The notes under the pieces: model-generated
Told to the model about the DNA's origin: nothing
Database searches by the model: none
What the model saw: the letters and a program-made list of their open reading frames with translations, nothing else
Program-made: the position numbers and the translations under genes
In this document: positions 47,639-57,441 of the stretch, piece after piece
Position numbering within the stretch: position 1 is the stretch's first letter
How the letters are laid out: each line of letters begins with the position of its first letter
Assembly (NCBI GenBank): GCA_001800905.1
Contig: MGWH01000002.1
Span: 558,001 to 622,000 of the forward strand
Source of the DNA: Flavobacteria bacterium GWA2_35_26
GTDB taxonomy: Bacteria > Bacteroidota > Bacteroidia > Flavobacteriales > Flavobacteriaceae
DNA: 64,000 bases
Reading direction: 5' to 3'

Positions 47639-48436
47639 ATGTCAAACAAAGTAGAAGTAAAAGAATTACTAGAAGCAGGTGTTCACTTCGGACACATGAC
47701 TAGAAAATGGGACCCAAACATGGCTCCTTACATTTATATGGAACGTAATGGAATCCACATTATCAATCTATATAAAACAGCAGCAAAAATTGAAGAAGCT
47801 AATGAAGCTTTGAAAAAAATCGCTGCATCAGGTAGAAAAATCTTATTCGTTGCTACCAAAAAACAAGCAAAAGATATCGTAGCTGAAAAAGCTAAAGCAG
47901 CAAACATGCCTTACATCACTGAAAGATGGCCTGGCGGAATGTTGACTAACTTCGTAACTATCCGTAAAGCTGTTAAAAAAATGGCTACTATTGATAAAAT
48001 GAAGAAAGACGGAACATTCATGACTCTTTCTAAAAAAGAGCGTTTGCAAGTAGATCGTCTTCGTGCTAAATTAGAGAAAAACTTAGGTTCTATCGCTGAC
48101 ATGTCTAGACTACCTGCAGCCTTGTTCGTAGTTGATATCAAAGCAGAACACATCGCAATAAAAGAAGCACAAAAATTAAACATTCCAGTTTTCGCAATGG
48201 TGGATACGAATTCAGACCCAAGAGAGGTTGATTACGTTATCCCTGCAAATGATGATGCTTCTAAATCAATCGATAAAATTTTAACTTTAGTTACTGCAGC
48301 TGTAGTTGAAGGTCTTTCTGATAGAGGATCTGAAAAAGAAGCTGACGAAGTTGCTGCTCCTGCTGCTGAAGCAGTTGCTGCTCCTGTTGAAGTAGAGGCT
48401 GCTCCGGCTGCTGAAGCTCCTGCAACTGAAGAATAA
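47639..48436 (+). CDS. rpsB: 30S ribosomal protein S2
   Basis: 265 residues. The conserved core (LLEAGVHFGHMTRKWDPNMA, ITERWPGGMLTNFVTIRKAV, PREVDYVIPANDDASKSI) is followed by a C-terminal Ala/Glu/Pro-rich tail (about 235-265), a common extension in Bacteroidota. It is paired with tsf downstream, the standard bacterial order. Confidence 0.99.
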   Translation: MSNKVEVKELLEAGVHFGHMTRKWDPNMAPYIYMERNGIHIINLYKTAAKIEEANEALKKIAASGRKILFVATKKQAKDIVAEKAKAANMPYITERWPGGMLTNFVTIRKAVKKMATIDKMKKDGTFMTLSKKERLQVDRLRAKLEKNLGSIADMSRLPAALFVVDIKAEHIAIKEAQKLNIPVFAMVDTNSDPREVDYVIPANDDASKSIDKILTLVTAAVVEGLSDRGSEKEADEVAAPAAEAVAAPVEVEAAPAAEAPATEE

Positions 48437-48444
48437 ATAAAACC

Positions 48445-48536
48445 ATTTAAAGATTGAAGGATTTAAAGATTACAAAATATTAATTGTTACAATTGATACT
48501 TAGTCCTTAAATTTTTCAATCTTTTAATCTTTAAAT
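48445..48536 (+). repeat. Large imperfect inverted repeat between rpsB and tsf
   Basis: The arm at 48445-48471 (starting ATTTAAAGATTGAAGGATTT) pairs with 48510-48536 (ending AATCTTTAAAT), about 27 positions with most mismatches being G-U wobble in RNA. Inside the left arm TTTAAAGATT is also directly repeated. The 38-base loop is AT-rich. It fills nearly the whole 110-base gap. It could be a dispersed intergenic element or an RNA structure that sets the rpsB:tsf ratio. Confidence 0.6.
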
Positions 48537-48546
48537 TAAAAAAATT

Positions 48547-49371
48547 ATGGCAACAATTACTGCTGCAGACGTAAATAAATTAAGAACAATCACAGGTGCA
48601 GGTATGATGGACTGCAAAAAAGCCTTGGTTGAAGCTGAAGGAGATTTCGATTTAGCGATCGAAAACTTACGTAAAAAAGGACAAAAAGTAGCGGCTAACC
48701 GTTCTGATAGAGAATCTACAGAAGGTGCTGTTATCGCTGTTGTAAACGACGCTAAAACATCAGGTGTTGTAATCTCATTAAACTGTGAAACTGACTTCGT
48801 TGGTAAAAACGAATCTTTCGTGAAATTAGCACAAGAATTAGCTGCTTTAGCTTTGAACTTTGATTCTAAAGAGGCTTTCTTAGCAACTGATTTCCACGGA
48901 ATCACTGTAGCTGAAAAATTAATCGAGCAAACAGGAGTAATCGGAGAAAAAATTGAAATCAGTTCTTTCGAAAGATTAGAAGGAGCCTTCATTGGTTCTT
49001 ACATCCACGCTGGAAATAAAATCGCTACTTTAGTTTCATTATCTGCTAATGTTGCTGGAGCTGAAGAAGCTGCTAGAAACGTTGCAATGCAAGCTGCTGC
49101 GATGAACCCAATTGCTTTGAACGAAGCTGGAGTTGATGCTGCAGTTATTGAAAAAGAAATCGAAATTGCAAAAGAGCAACTACGAGCTGAAGGTAAACCA
49201 GAAGCAATGTTGGAAAACATTTCTAAAGGAAAAATCCAACGTTTTTACAAAGACAATACATTAGTAAACCAAGATTACATTAAAGATGGTTCTATGAATG
49301 TTGCTTCTTACGTAAAATCAGTAGATGCTAACTTAACTGTTACAGGATTTAAAAGAGCCGCTTTAGGTTAA
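48547..49371 (+). CDS. tsf: Translation elongation factor Ts
   Basis: 274 residues. The N-terminal UBA-like module (KLRTITGAGMMDCKKALVEA) and the TDFVGKN motif that displaces Mg from EF-Tu are present, followed by the core and dimerisation domains (GSYIHAGNKIATLV, EGKPEAMLENISKGKIQRFY). It recycles EF-Tu-GDP. It follows rpsB and ends at a strong terminator. Confidence 0.98.
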   Translation: MATITAADVNKLRTITGAGMMDCKKALVEAEGDFDLAIENLRKKGQKVAANRSDRESTEGAVIAVVNDAKTSGVVISLNCETDFVGKNESFVKLAQELAALALNFDSKEAFLATDFHGITVAEKLIEQTGVIGEKIEISSFERLEGAFIGSYIHAGNKIATLVSLSANVAGAEEAARNVAMQAAAMNPIALNEAGVDAAVIEKEIEIAKEQLRAEGKPEAMLENISKGKIQRFYKDNTLVNQDYIKDGSMNVASYVKSVDANLTVTGFKRAALG

Positions 49372-49399
49372 TCTAAAGTAGATTTTTAATCTCAAATAT

Positions 49400-49433
49400 A
49401 AAATCCCATTCCTAACGGAATGGGATTTTTTTT
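49400..49433 (+). terminator. Terminator of rpsB-tsf
   Basis: A 13-bp stem (49400-49412 with 49417-49429; AATCCCATTCC/GGAATGGGATT) with loop TAAC and an eight-base T-run, 29 bp after tsf. Confidence 0.95.
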
Positions 49434-49487
49434 GCACCAATAATTAAAAATAAAAATAGTAAGTTTGAAACACAAAACACTGCACCA

Positions 49488-50144
49488 ATGTTCAAATCCA
49501 AAAAAGACATCGTATTTGTAATCCTGGCCGGGATTTTTATCACCAATGCGGTGGTGGCAGAATTAATTGGAGGAAAGCTAATTCAAATTGGCCCATTTGT
49601 CATGAGTATTGGAATTTTACCATGGCCCATTGTCTTTTTAACAACCGATTTAATCAATGAATACTTTGGCGAAAAAGGGGTTCGAAGACTTTCCATTCTG
49701 ACCGCTTGTTTAATTGCTTATGCGTTTATTATTTTACTACTAGGCATAGCTATTCCCGCTGCGAAAGGAATTAGCCCAGTTAGTGACGCTCAATTTCAAG
49801 CCGTTTTTGGACAAAGTATGTGGATCATCTTCGGAAGTATTATAGCCTTTTTAGTTTCTCAATTAATTGATGTGACCGTATTTTGGTATTTCAAAAACAA
49901 AACCGGCGACACAAAAATTTGGCTACGAGCAACCGGCTCCACTGTTATTTCCCAATTATTTGATTCTTTTATTGTGTTAGGAATTGCATTTTGGTTGCCT
50001 GGAAAAATTGACTTTGAAACTTTTATCGGATCTGCATTAACGGGCTACACTTTTAAATTAGGTATAGCGGTGCTTTTAACGCCGATGATTTATATTGGTC
50101 ACCGAATTATAAAAAACTATTTAGATAGCGAAATAAAGGCTTAA
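49488..50144 (+). CDS. Queuosine precursor transporter (VUT/YhhQ family)
   Basis: 218 residues with about six membrane helices. The family signature is visible: GGKLIQIGPFVMSIGILPWP, FLTTDLINEYFGEKGVRRL and GSTVISQLFDSFIVLGIAFW. YhhQ proteins import queuine precursors such as preQ0/preQ1. The gene is followed by tag after 1 bp, so they share a message. queG in the same window shows that the organism makes or salvages queuosine. A -7-type TAAGTTTG is at 49460-49467. Confidence 0.88.
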   Translation: MFKSKKDIVFVILAGIFITNAVVAELIGGKLIQIGPFVMSIGILPWPIVFLTTDLINEYFGEKGVRRLSILTACLIAYAFIILLLGIAIPAAKGISPVSDAQFQAVFGQSMWIIFGSIIAFLVSQLIDVTVFWYFKNKTGDTKIWLRATGSTVISQLFDSFIVLGIAFWLPGKIDFETFIGSALTGYTFKLGIAVLLTPMIYIGHRIIKNYLDSEIKA

Positions 50145-50145
50145 A

Positions 50146-50706
50146 ATGGATAAAATCAGATGTAAATGGTGCGTAGGCATCCCAATTTACGAAGCGTATC
50201 ACGATCACGAATGGGGAGTTCCCGTTTATGACGACCAAAAATTATTTGAATTTTTAATCTTGGAAACGTTTCAGGCTGGATTAAGCTGGATTACCATTTT
50301 GAAAAAAAGAGAAAATTTTCGTGCTGCGTTCGATCAATTTGATTACCAAAAAATAGCACTTTATGACGAACGAAAAGTTGAAGATTTACTAAAGGATGCT
50401 GGGATTATACGAAACCAATTAAAAGTACGTGCTACAATTTCTAATGCGATTGCTTTTATGGAGGTGCAAAAAGAATTCGGTAGTTTTAGCAAGTACATTT
50501 GGCAATTTACCGATGGAAAACCCATTATCAATCATCCACAAACTATGAAAGACATTACCTCCACTACCCCACTTTCAGATGCTATCAGTAAAGACTTGAA
50601 AAAACGCGGATTTAAATTTGTAGGTTCAACTGTGGTTTATGCACATATGCAAGCCACGGGAATGGTAGATGATCATGTGGCCGATTGCTGGAAAAGAACT
50701 AGCTAA
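50146..50706 (+). CDS. tag: DNA-3-methyladenine glycosylase I
   Basis: 186 residues. The Tag signature is clear: RCKWCVGIPIYEAYHDHEWG at the N-terminus, FQAGLSWITILKKRENFRAAF in the helix-hairpin-helix region and the C-terminal HMQATGMVDDHVADCW with Zn-binding Cys and His residues. It removes 3-methyladenine from DNA. It starts one base after the queuosine transporter stop. Confidence 0.95.
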   Translation: MDKIRCKWCVGIPIYEAYHDHEWGVPVYDDQKLFEFLILETFQAGLSWITILKKRENFRAAFDQFDYQKIALYDERKVEDLLKDAGIIRNQLKVRATISNAIAFMEVQKEFGSFSKYIWQFTDGKPIINHPQTMKDITSTTPLSDAISKDLKKRGFKFVGSTVVYAHMQATGMVDDHVADCWKRTS

Positions 50707-50717
50707 TTACGGGGTAC

Positions 50718-50740
50718 GATTTACGATGTGCGATTTACGA
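50718..50740. repeat. Short direct repeat between tag and aat
   Basis: GATTTACGA occurs at 50718-50726 and 50732-50740 in the 53-bp gap between two convergent genes. No hairpin terminator is seen here. Confidence 0.5.
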
Positions 50741-50759
50741 ATTGACTTTGAAATTGAAT

Positions 50760-51395
50760 TCAGTTTTTGAGGATTTCAAGGAATTCATCTCTTGCTATTT
50801 CACGACAACCTAAACTTTCTAAATGCGGATTGTAAATTTGGCAATCCAACAGTTTATAATTATTTACTTTAAGATTTCGCGACCAATGTATAAATGCAAC
50901 TTTGGAAGCATTGGCTACTTTCGAAAACATACTTTCGCCACAGAAAACAGTTCCTAAATCAACTCCATACAAACCACCTACTAATTCGTCATCTTGCCAA
51001 ACCTCAACCGATTTGGCTATCCCCAATTCATTCAACTTGCAATAGGCTTCAATCATATCATTAGTGATCCATGTCCCCTGTTGACCTTCTCGCTTGATTT
51101 TTTGACAATTGGAAATAACACCTCTAAAATCTTGATTAAAGGTTACTTTAAATGTATTCCGATTCAAAATGTTGCGCATACTTTTGGACACGACTAAATC
51201 TTCAAAAAACAAAACCATTCTGGGATTCGGCGACCACCACAAGATGGGATCTCCGGGTTCAAACCAAGGAAAAATCCCGCTTTGATAGGCCAAAATTAAT
51301 CGCTCGGGAGATAGGTCTCCGCCAATAGCTAAAAAGCCGTCTTCATTTGCTTTTGATACGGATGGAAAAACTAAGTCTTGGGTAAGATAATGCAT
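50760..51395 (-). CDS. aat: Leucyl/phenylalanyl-tRNA-protein transferase
   Basis: 211 residues. FPSVSKANEDGFLAIGGDLS, YQSGIFPWFEPGDPILWWSP and GGLYGVDLGTVFCGESMFS are signatures of the family. It adds Leu or Phe to N-terminal Arg/Lys of proteins, marking them for ClpS/ClpAP degradation. The gene stands alone and is convergent with tag. Confidence 0.96.
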   Translation of the reverse strand: MHYLTQDLVFPSVSKANEDGFLAIGGDLSPERLILAYQSGIFPWFEPGDPILWWSPNPRMVLFFEDLVVSKSMRNILNRNTFKVTFNQDFRGVISNCQKIKREGQQGTWITNDMIEAYCKLNELGIAKSVEVWQDDELVGGLYGVDLGTVFCGESMFSKVANASKVAFIHWSRNLKVNNYKLLDCQIYNPHLESLGCREIARDEFLEILKN

Positions 51396-51420
51396 GATTT
51401 TTAAACAACTATTGCTACAA

Positions 51421-51451
51421 CAAATATACTATTAAAAAAAACAGCCGTCAA
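51421..51451 (-). promoter_or_regulatory. Probable promoter of aat
   Basis: On the minus strand TTG (51451-51449), a 20-base spacer and TATATTTG (51428-51421) match the phylum consensus. The leader would be about 20 bases. The -33 element lies inside the nrdA terminator hairpin. Confidence 0.45.
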
Positions 51452-51465
51452 TAATGACGGCTGTT
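51434..51465 (-). terminator. Terminator of the nrdB-nrdA operon
   Basis: An 11-bp perfect stem (51440-51450 with 51455-51465; ACAGCCGTCA/TGACGGCTGT) with loop ATAA, followed on the minus strand by seven T. It lies 22 bp after the nrdA stop. Confidence 0.93.
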
Positions 51466-51487
51466 CAAGTTGGTATTTGTAATGATT

Positions 51488-53914
51488 TTATGAACCACAC
51501 ATTTCGCATTCCTCAGGACCTGCGTTACGCGCTTGTTCAATCATAGCTCTGTATTCTTCAGCTGTCATTTCAACTGCTTCATTAAGCACTGCAACAGGTT
51601 GTTCTTTAACTTCCAACTCCACTACAGTTTCTGGTTCTGCCTTTTTATCATTGTTTACCGTAAACTTAATTGCATCTACTGCTGATTTCGTTCTTAGGTA
51701 ATACATTCCAGTTTTCAATCCAGATTGCCAAGCATAGAAATGCATCGAAGTTAATTTAGAATAATTGGCATCCTGCATGAACAAGTTCAACGATTGTGAT
51801 TGGTCAATAAAATATCCTCTATGACGAGACATGTCGATAATATCTTTCATTGACATTTCCCAAACCGTTTTGTATAATTCTTTCAAATCTTGTGGGATCA
51901 CATCAATGTTTTGAACTGATCCGTTTTCACGCATGATTTGCTGTTTCAAGGTTTCGTTCCACAAACCACGCTCTACTAAATCGTGTAATAAATGCTTGTT
52001 CACCACGATGAACTCTCCTGACAACACACGACGAGTGTATAAGTTTGAGGTATACGGTTCAAACGCTTCATTGTTTCCTAAAATTTGAGAGGTCGAAGCT
52101 GTTGGCATTGGCGCTACCAATAACGAGTTTCTAACTCCGTGTTCTACTACTTCTTTACGTAACGATGCCCAGTCCCAACGACCTGATAATTCTTCGTCTT
52201 TCATACCCCACAAGTTGTGTTGGAATTCTCCTTGCGAAATTGGAGATCCTTTGAAAGTAGAATATGGTCCTTCTTCTTTAGCCATTTCCATCGAAGCGGT
52301 TACCGCTGCAAAGTATAATGTTTCAAAGATTTCTTGGTTTAATTTTTTAGCTTCGTCGCTTGTAAATGGCAAACGTAACATAATGAAAGCATCTGCTAAT
52401 CCTTGTACCCCAAGTCCTACAGGACGGTGACGTAGATTTGAGTTTTCTGCTTCTTGTACAGGGTAGTAATTTCTGTCAATTACTTTATTCAAGTTGCGTG
52501 TTACACGCTTAGTCACATCAAACAATAATTGATGATTGAAACTTCCGTTTTCAACAAACATTGGCAACGAAATAGAAGCCAAGTTACATACTGCAATTTC
52601 GTCTTTCGAAGTGTACTCCATAATTTCGGTACACAAGTTAGACGAACGGATAGTTCCTAAATTCTTTTGGTTGGATTTACGGTTAGCCGCATCTTTATAC
52701 AACATATATGGCGTTCCAGTCTCAATTTGAGATTCTAGAATTTTCTCCCATAATTCACGTGCTTTAATCGTTTTTCTTCCTTTTCCTTGCGTTTCATATG
52801 AGGTGTAAAGCGCTTCAAATTCATCACCATATACATCATACAATCCTGGACATTCGTTAGGACACATTAAGGTCCAAGTAGTATCTTCTTGCACACGTTT
52901 CATGAACAAATCAGATGTCCACATGGCAAAGAATAAATCTCTTGCACGCATTTCTTCTTTTCCTGTGTTCTTTTTCAAATCCAAGAAATCAAAAATATCA
53001 GCATGCCAAGTTTCGATATAAATCGCAAAACTTCCTTTACGTTTTCCTCCTCCTTGATCTACATAACGAGCGGTATCGTTAAATACTCTCAACATCGGAA
53101 CAATTCCGTTAGACGTTCCGTTAGTGCCACGGATATACGATCCCGTTGCACGAACATTGTGAATTGACAATCCAATTCCACCCGCTGATTGCGAGATCTT
53201 AGCCGTTTGTTTTAAGGTATCGTAAATTCCATCAATACTATCATCTTGCATAGCCAAAAGGAAACAAGAAGACATTTGTGGTTTTGGTGTACCTGCGTTG
53301 AATAACGTTGGTGTTGCATGCGTAAAGAATTTTTTCGACATTAAGTCGTAGGTTTCAATCACTGAATCCAAATCATTCATGTGGATTCCAACTGATACAC
53401 GCATCAACATATGTTGTGGGCGCTCTACAATTTTTCCGTTGATACGCAACAAATACGAACGCTCTAAAGTTTTAAATCCGAAATAATCGTAATTAAAATC
53501 TCTATTATAAATGATATGCGAGTTTAAAAACTCTGCATTTTCTTGAATTACTTTGTGTACTTCTTCTGACAATAAAGGAGAAGCTTGGTTGGTTCTTGGA
53601 TTTACATAATGATACATTTCATTCATCGTTTCTGAGAATGATTTGTTGGTATTTTTATGCAAATTTGAAATCGCAATACGCGCCGCTAATTGAGCGTAAT
53701 CTGGATGAGCAATCGTCATCGAAGCTGCGGTTTCAGCCGCAAGATTATCTAATTCTGATGTAGTAACTCCGTCATACAATCCTTCAATCACACGCATTGC
53801 TACTTTTACAGCATCAACTAAATCATTTAAACCATAACATAGTTTTTTAATTCTATCTGTGATTTTGTCAAACATTACCGGTTCTTTATGACCGTCTCTT
53901 TTTACTACATACAT
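51488..53914 (-). CDS. nrdA: Ribonucleoside-diphosphate reductase, large (alpha) subunit
   Basis: 808 residues. The N-terminal ATP-cone allosteric domain occupies about 1-90 ([20 protein letters not shown]). The catalytic barrel shows [42 protein letters not shown] and the [20 protein letters not shown] segment. The C-terminus ends in ECEMCGS, whose two Cys relay electrons from thioredoxin or glutaredoxin. It makes deoxyribonucleotides with NrdB. It lies 111 bp downstream of nrdB, the reverse of the common nrdA-nrdB order. Confidence 0.98.
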   Translation of the reverse strand: MYVVKRDGHKEPVMFDKITDRIKKLCYGLNDLVDAVKVAMRVIEGLYDGVTTSELDNLAAETAASMTIAHPDYAQLAARIAISNLHKNTNKSFSETMNEMYHYVNPRTNQASPLLSEEVHKVIQENAEFLNSHIIYNRDFNYDYFGFKTLERSYLLRINGKIVERPQHMLMRVSVGIHMNDLDSVIETYDLMSKKFFTHATPTLFNAGTPKPQMSSCFLLAMQDDSIDGIYDTLKQTAKISQSAGGIGLSIHNVRATGSYIRGTNGTSNGIVPMLRVFNDTARYVDQGGGKRKGSFAIYIETWHADIFDFLDLKKNTGKEEMRARDLFFAMWTSDLFMKRVQEDTTWTLMCPNECPGLYDVYGDEFEALYTSYETQGKGRKTIKARELWEKILESQIETGTPYMLYKDAANRKSNQKNLGTIRSSNLCTEIMEYTSKDEIAVCNLASISLPMFVENGSFNHQLLFDVTKRVTRNLNKVIDRNYYPVQEAENSNLRHRPVGLGVQGLADAFIMLRLPFTSDEAKKLNQEIFETLYFAAVTASMEMAKEEGPYSTFKGSPISQGEFQHNLWGMKDEELSGRWDWASLRKEVVEHGVRNSLLVAPMPTASTSQILGNNEAFEPYTSNLYTRRVLSGEFIVVNKHLLHDLVERGLWNETLKQQIMRENGSVQNIDVIPQDLKELYKTVWEMSMKDIIDMSRHRGYFIDQSQSLNLFMQDANYSKLTSMHFYAWQSGLKTGMYYLRTKSAVDAIKFTVNNDKKAEPETVVELEVKEQPVAVLNEAVEMTAEEYRAMIEQARNAGPEECEMCGS

Positions 53915-54025
53915 AATCTTGTGGTTTTAAGAAAACAAAAAATCCCTTCTTTGCTTTCGAGTATTTGTTATTATTTGTTTGCGCCGCAGCGCGGTAATCT
54001 ATTTAGAATTTATATCTAGTTCCGA

Positions 54026-55003
54026 TTAAAAATCGGCGTCGAATGTAATTTTTTGAGCTTCAGAATCGGTATTCATTACTCCTGCTTTTTGGTATTCACC
54101 AACACGTTTTTCAAAGAAGTTAGTTTTTCCTTGTAACGAAATCATGTCCATGAAATCAAACGGATTCGACGAATTGTATACTCTATCACATCCTAATTCT
54201 ACCAAAAGGCGGTCCGTTACAAACTCTAAATATTGAGTCATTAAATTGGCATTCATACCAATCAAACTAGCAGGAAGTGATTCTGTGATGAATTTTCTTT
54301 CGATACTCAATGCATCGGTTAAAATTTCAGTAATTCTCGCTTTTGGCACTTTATTTACTAAGTGATTGTTATGCAAATGAACTGCAAAATCACAGTGCAT
54401 TCCTTCGTCTCTTGAAATCAACTCGTTAGAAAAAGTCAATCCTGGCATTAAACCACGTTTCTTTAACCAATAAATAGAACAGAAAGAACCTGAGAAGAAG
54501 ATTCCTTCTACGGCAGCGAAAGCAATCAAACGTTCAGCAAAAGATTCAGAGCTAATCCATTTCAAAGCCCATTCTGCTTTTTCTTTGATAGCTGGAAACG
54601 TTTCGATAGCATGAAACAATTCGTGTTTTTCAGCTTCGTCTTTCACATAGGTATCAATCAACAATGAATACGTTTCACTGTGAATATTTTCCATCATGAT
54701 TTGGAAACCATAGAAAAATTTAGCTTCTGGATATTGTACTTCCGAAACGAAATTTTCAGCTAAATTTTCATTAACAATTCCGTCAGAAGCGGCAAAAAAT
54801 GCCAATATGTGTTTGATGAAATATTTTTCATCTGCATTTAATTTATTATTCCAATCATTCAAGTCGGTATGCAAGTCAATTTCTTCAGCGGTCCAAATAC
54901 ACGCTTCTTGTTTCTTGTACCACTCCCAAATATCTTGGTGTTTGATTGGGAAAATCACAAAACGATCTTTGTTTTCTTGTAAAATTGGTTCAATAGCAGA
55001 CAT
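54026..55003 (-). CDS. nrdB: Ribonucleoside-diphosphate reductase, small (beta) subunit
   Basis: 325 residues. The diiron ligands and the radical Tyr are in place: [14 protein letters not shown] holds Glu, His three residues on and Tyr four residues further, [11 protein letters not shown] holds another Glu, and RDEGMHCDF holds Glu and His. The protein is therefore a tyrosyl-radical class Ia type. It is transcribed before nrdA. A -7-type TAAGTTTG is on the minus strand at 55103-55096, and a small hairpin AAGATT/AATCTT (55065-55080) lies in the leader. Confidence 0.97.
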   Translation of the reverse strand: MSAIEPILQENKDRFVIFPIKHQDIWEWYKKQEACIWTAEEIDLHTDLNDWNNKLNADEKYFIKHILAFFAASDGIVNENLAENFVSEVQYPEAKFFYGFQIMMENIHSETYSLLIDTYVKDEAEKHELFHAIETFPAIKEKAEWALKWISSESFAERLIAFAAVEGIFFSGSFCSIYWLKKRGLMPGLTFSNELISRDEGMHCDFAVHLHNNHLVNKVPKARITEILTDALSIERKFITESLPASLIGMNANLMTQYLEFVTDRLLVELGCDRVYNSSNPFDFMDMISLQGKTNFFEKRVGEYQKAGVMNTDSEAQKITFDADF

Positions 55004-55271
55004 AAATATGGGTTTATTTTTTTGATTGAAAATACATTAGATTTTGGAATGTTTGGGGTTTACAAAGATTGTAAAATCTTGCGGGTATAAAAAGTCAAAC
55101 TTATTCACAATCGGCTATAGTTTTTAACAAAGTCGGAAAAACATAGCAATTCTTATCCAAAACATAATTAGCTACAAATCAATGTTTTGAAAAATTAAAA
55201 ATCGATGTAGTCCTGTAAAATATAGGATTTTTAGAAAACTGGCAAACTGTAAATTGCCGAGGTAGGTTGTA

Positions 55272-55838
55272 TTATTTTTTTAGATCCAAAGCTACTTTTT
55301 CAAGCTCTAAATACCAATCTTCGCCAAACTTTCTTACTAGGGCTTCTTTGACAAATTTATAGACTGGAACTTGCAATTCCTTGCCCAAAGTACAGGCATC
55401 GTTGCATATATCCCATTTGTCATAATTTACAGCGGTAAACTCCGAAAAATCTTTAACGCGAATAGGGTATAAATGACAAGAAACAGGTTTTTTCCAACTT
55501 ACAATTCCTTCATTGTAGGCTTGTTCAATACCACACAATGCAGTGGCACCATCAAAAATAACATAGGCACAATCTTTACCTTCTATTAAAGTAGTTTCAA
55601 AATCACCATCTTCTCCTTTTACCCAAGTTCCTTGCGCTTCGATGGCAGCAATACCTTCGGGGCGTAAATACGGTTTCACCTTAGGATATATTTCTTCCAT
55701 GATTTTTGTTTCTTCTGCACTTAATGGAGCGCCTGCATCTCCATCGATACAACAATTCCCTTTACAAGCAGATAAATTACAAACAAAATCTCTTTCGAGT
55801 ATTTCTTCAGAAACGATGGTTTTTCCTAATTGAAACAT
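55272..55838 (-). CDS. DUF3109 cysteine-rich protein
   Basis: 188 residues from the ATG at 55838-55836, which yields MFQLGKTIVSEEILERDFVC. In-frame ATGs at 55847 and 55868 exist, but a -7-type element (minus-strand TACCTTTG, 55873-55866) would place the transcript start near 55860, downstream of the longest reading. Many Cys are present (CNLSACKGNCC, CAYVIF, CGIEQ, SCHLYPI, CNDACTLG), suggesting bound metal or Fe-S. DUF3109 proteins are widespread in Bacteroidota; their function is not known. Confidence 0.85.
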   Translation of the reverse strand: MFQLGKTIVSEEILERDFVCNLSACKGNCCIDGDAGAPLSAEETKIMEEIYPKVKPYLRPEGIAAIEAQGTWVKGEDGDFETTLIEGKDCAYVIFDGATALCGIEQAYNEGIVSWKKPVSCHLYPIRVKDFSEFTAVNYDKWDICNDACTLGKELQVPVYKFVKEALVRKFGEDWYLELEKVALDLKK

Positions 55839-55984
55839 TGGATACATATATTGAATAATGAAGCGCAAAGGTAATCAAAGCAGTTGAAGAAAATAACACT
55901 AAATTGACCTTAAATTAAAATGTCGATGGAAATATCCTCATCTTTAATTTCTTTAAAAGTGTACCTTTACAGCAAAAAAAAGAG

Positions 55985-56563
55985 ATGTTTGAAATTGACT
56001 TTAGAGAGATCCTGACTGTTGGAATGGTATTGTTTGCCGTAATTGATATTGTAGGTAGTATTCCAATTATAGTAGATTTACGAACCAAACACGGACATAT
56101 TGAATCTGAAAAAGCATCACTCGTTGCTGGAGTAATCATGATAGTTTTTTTATTTATTGGAGAAGAATTTCTAAAGATAATTGGAATAGACGTCCACTCT
56201 TTCGCGGTAGCCGGATCCTTTGTATTATTTTTTATCGCTTTAGAAATGATTTTAGGAATTCGTATTTATAGAGACGAAGAGTCCAGTTCTGCTTCTATAG
56301 TGCCTATTGCTTTCCCATTAATTGCAGGTGCCGGAACGATGACTACTTTACTTTCGTTACGCTCTGAATTTCACACAATCAATATATTAATTGCAATCGT
56401 ATTCAATTTGATTTTAGTATATATCGTGTTGAAACTATCTTCCAGACTCGAAAAATTATTAGGGAAAAATGGATTAGGGGTAATCAGAAAGGCTTTTGGA
56501 GTGGTACTTTTAGCAATAGCTGTTAAATTATTTGCCGCTAATGTTAAAGGTTTGTTTGTGTAA
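55985..56563 (+). CDS. MarC-family membrane protein
   Basis: 192 residues with six membrane helices. AVIDIVGSIPIIVDLR in TM1, FVLFFIALEMILGI, PIAFPLIAGAGTMTTLLSL and the C-terminal KAFGVVLLAIAVKLF match MarC/UPF0056. Despite the name, MarC is not shown to confer multidrug resistance; the family is an integral membrane group of unknown transport role. It is divergent from the DUF3109 gene. Confidence 0.88.
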   Translation: MFEIDFREILTVGMVLFAVIDIVGSIPIIVDLRTKHGHIESEKASLVAGVIMIVFLFIGEEFLKIIGIDVHSFAVAGSFVLFFIALEMILGIRIYRDEESSSASIVPIAFPLIAGAGTMTTLLSLRSEFHTINILIAIVFNLILVYIVLKLSSRLEKLLGKNGLGVIRKAFGVVLLAIAVKLFAANVKGLFV

Positions 56564-56628
56564 TTATTAATTTTATAAATTTACGGCTCCTTTTTAGGTA
56601 AAGAAATTGGAATATTAAAACCCAACCT

Positions 56629-56826
56629 ATGAAAATTTTTACACTTGTCTTAATTTTACTAGCCTCAGCATTGCTTATTTTTAATGCAACTCGATTAAAT
56701 TTCAATGATTTATTTGCTGGTGAAAGTATGTATGCTTTGATTGGAATTGCTGCCTCTTTTTGTGCCATTTTAATTCTATTAATTTTTAGAATGTCAAAAG
56801 AGATTGAAAAGAAAATGAATGAATAA
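56629..56826 (+). CDS. Small two-helix membrane protein
   Basis: 65 residues. Two hydrophobic segments (about 4-20 and 35-53) are joined by a short loop, with a charged C-terminal tail RMSKEIEKKMNE. No family is recognised. Its last 8 bases overlap the start of the flavoprotein gene, so the two are translationally coupled and may work together at the membrane. Confidence 0.75.
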   Translation: MKIFTLVLILLASALLIFNATRLNFNDLFAGESMYALIGIAASFCAILILLIFRMSKEIEKKMNE

Positions 56827-57436
56827 TCAATTTGACGTACTAATTATCGGAGGCGGCGTTTCAGGAATATCTTGCGCGCTTGTTTTAGGTTCAGCCAAAA
56901 ACAAACCCTTTGCCTCTGAGAAAAAAATCGGCATTTTTACCCACCAAAAATCCTCCGCTTTACAAGAAGCTGTTTTTAATAATGCTTACGGAATTACTCC
57001 TGGCAAATTAGGTGCTGAATTATTGCTGGAAAGCAAAACTCACCTTACTACAATGTACCCGCATGTTGTTCAGATTTCTGATGAAAAAGTGTTGAAAATC
57101 GAAGGAGAATATCCAAATTTTATCGTGGTCTCTAATAAAAACACCTATTCAACTCAAAGTATTATTGTAGGAATTGGTTCTGCCAATACATTCAACATTG
57201 GAGGCCTTACTCAGTTTGTTGAGCCTCATCAAAAAGCTTTAGCCGAAAAACAACGCATTCAATTAAAAAATACAGATCATAAAGTAATTGAAGGTGTTTA
57301 TGTTATTGGAACATTAGCTGGATGCCGAAGTCAGCTTACGATTGCCGCAGGAAGTGGAGCGGCTGTTGCTACGGACTTACTTACCCTTTGGAATGAAGGT
57401 GTCCCAGTACAAGTACATGATAGTACAAAAAAATAA
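56819..57436 (+). CDS. Half-size FAD-dependent oxidoreductase (thioredoxin-reductase-like)
   Basis: 205 residues. The N-terminal dinucleotide fold DVLIIGGGVSGISCALVLG binds FAD, and the C-terminal GVYVIGTLAGCRSQLTIAAG matches the second FAD-binding motif of thioredoxin-reductase-like flavoproteins. The NAD(P)H-binding domain and the CxxC redox pair normally between them are missing, so the protein is only about two-thirds of usual length. It lacks an obvious electron-donor site and may need a partner. It follows the small membrane protein with an 8-bp overlap and is convergent with the dCMP deaminase gene at 5 bp. Confidence 0.78.
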   Translation: MNNQFDVLIIGGGVSGISCALVLGSAKNKPFASEKKIGIFTHQKSSALQEAVFNNAYGITPGKLGAELLLESKTHLTTMYPHVVQISDEKVLKIEGEYPNFIVVSNKNTYSTQSIIVGIGSANTFNIGGLTQFVEPHQKALAEKQRIQLKNTDHKVIEGVYVIGTLAGCRSQLTIAAGSGAAVATDLLTLWNEGVPVQVHDSTKK

Positions 57437-57441
57437 CTAAT

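Noticed and set aside
48531..48992. 153-codon minus-strand ORF over tsf.
   Set aside because: It is antisense to a certain EF-Ts gene, has no recognisable domain and reflects codon bias of the real gene.
53981..53994. GCGC/GCGC hairpin between nrdB and nrdA considered as a terminator.
   Set aside because: Stem of four base pairs and no T-run on the minus strand; the two genes most likely share a message.
55065..55080. AAGATT-GTAA-AATCTT hairpin upstream of nrdB, considered as an NrdR box or riboswitch.
   Set aside because: Does not resemble the paired NrdR boxes, and the structure is too small for a riboswitch.
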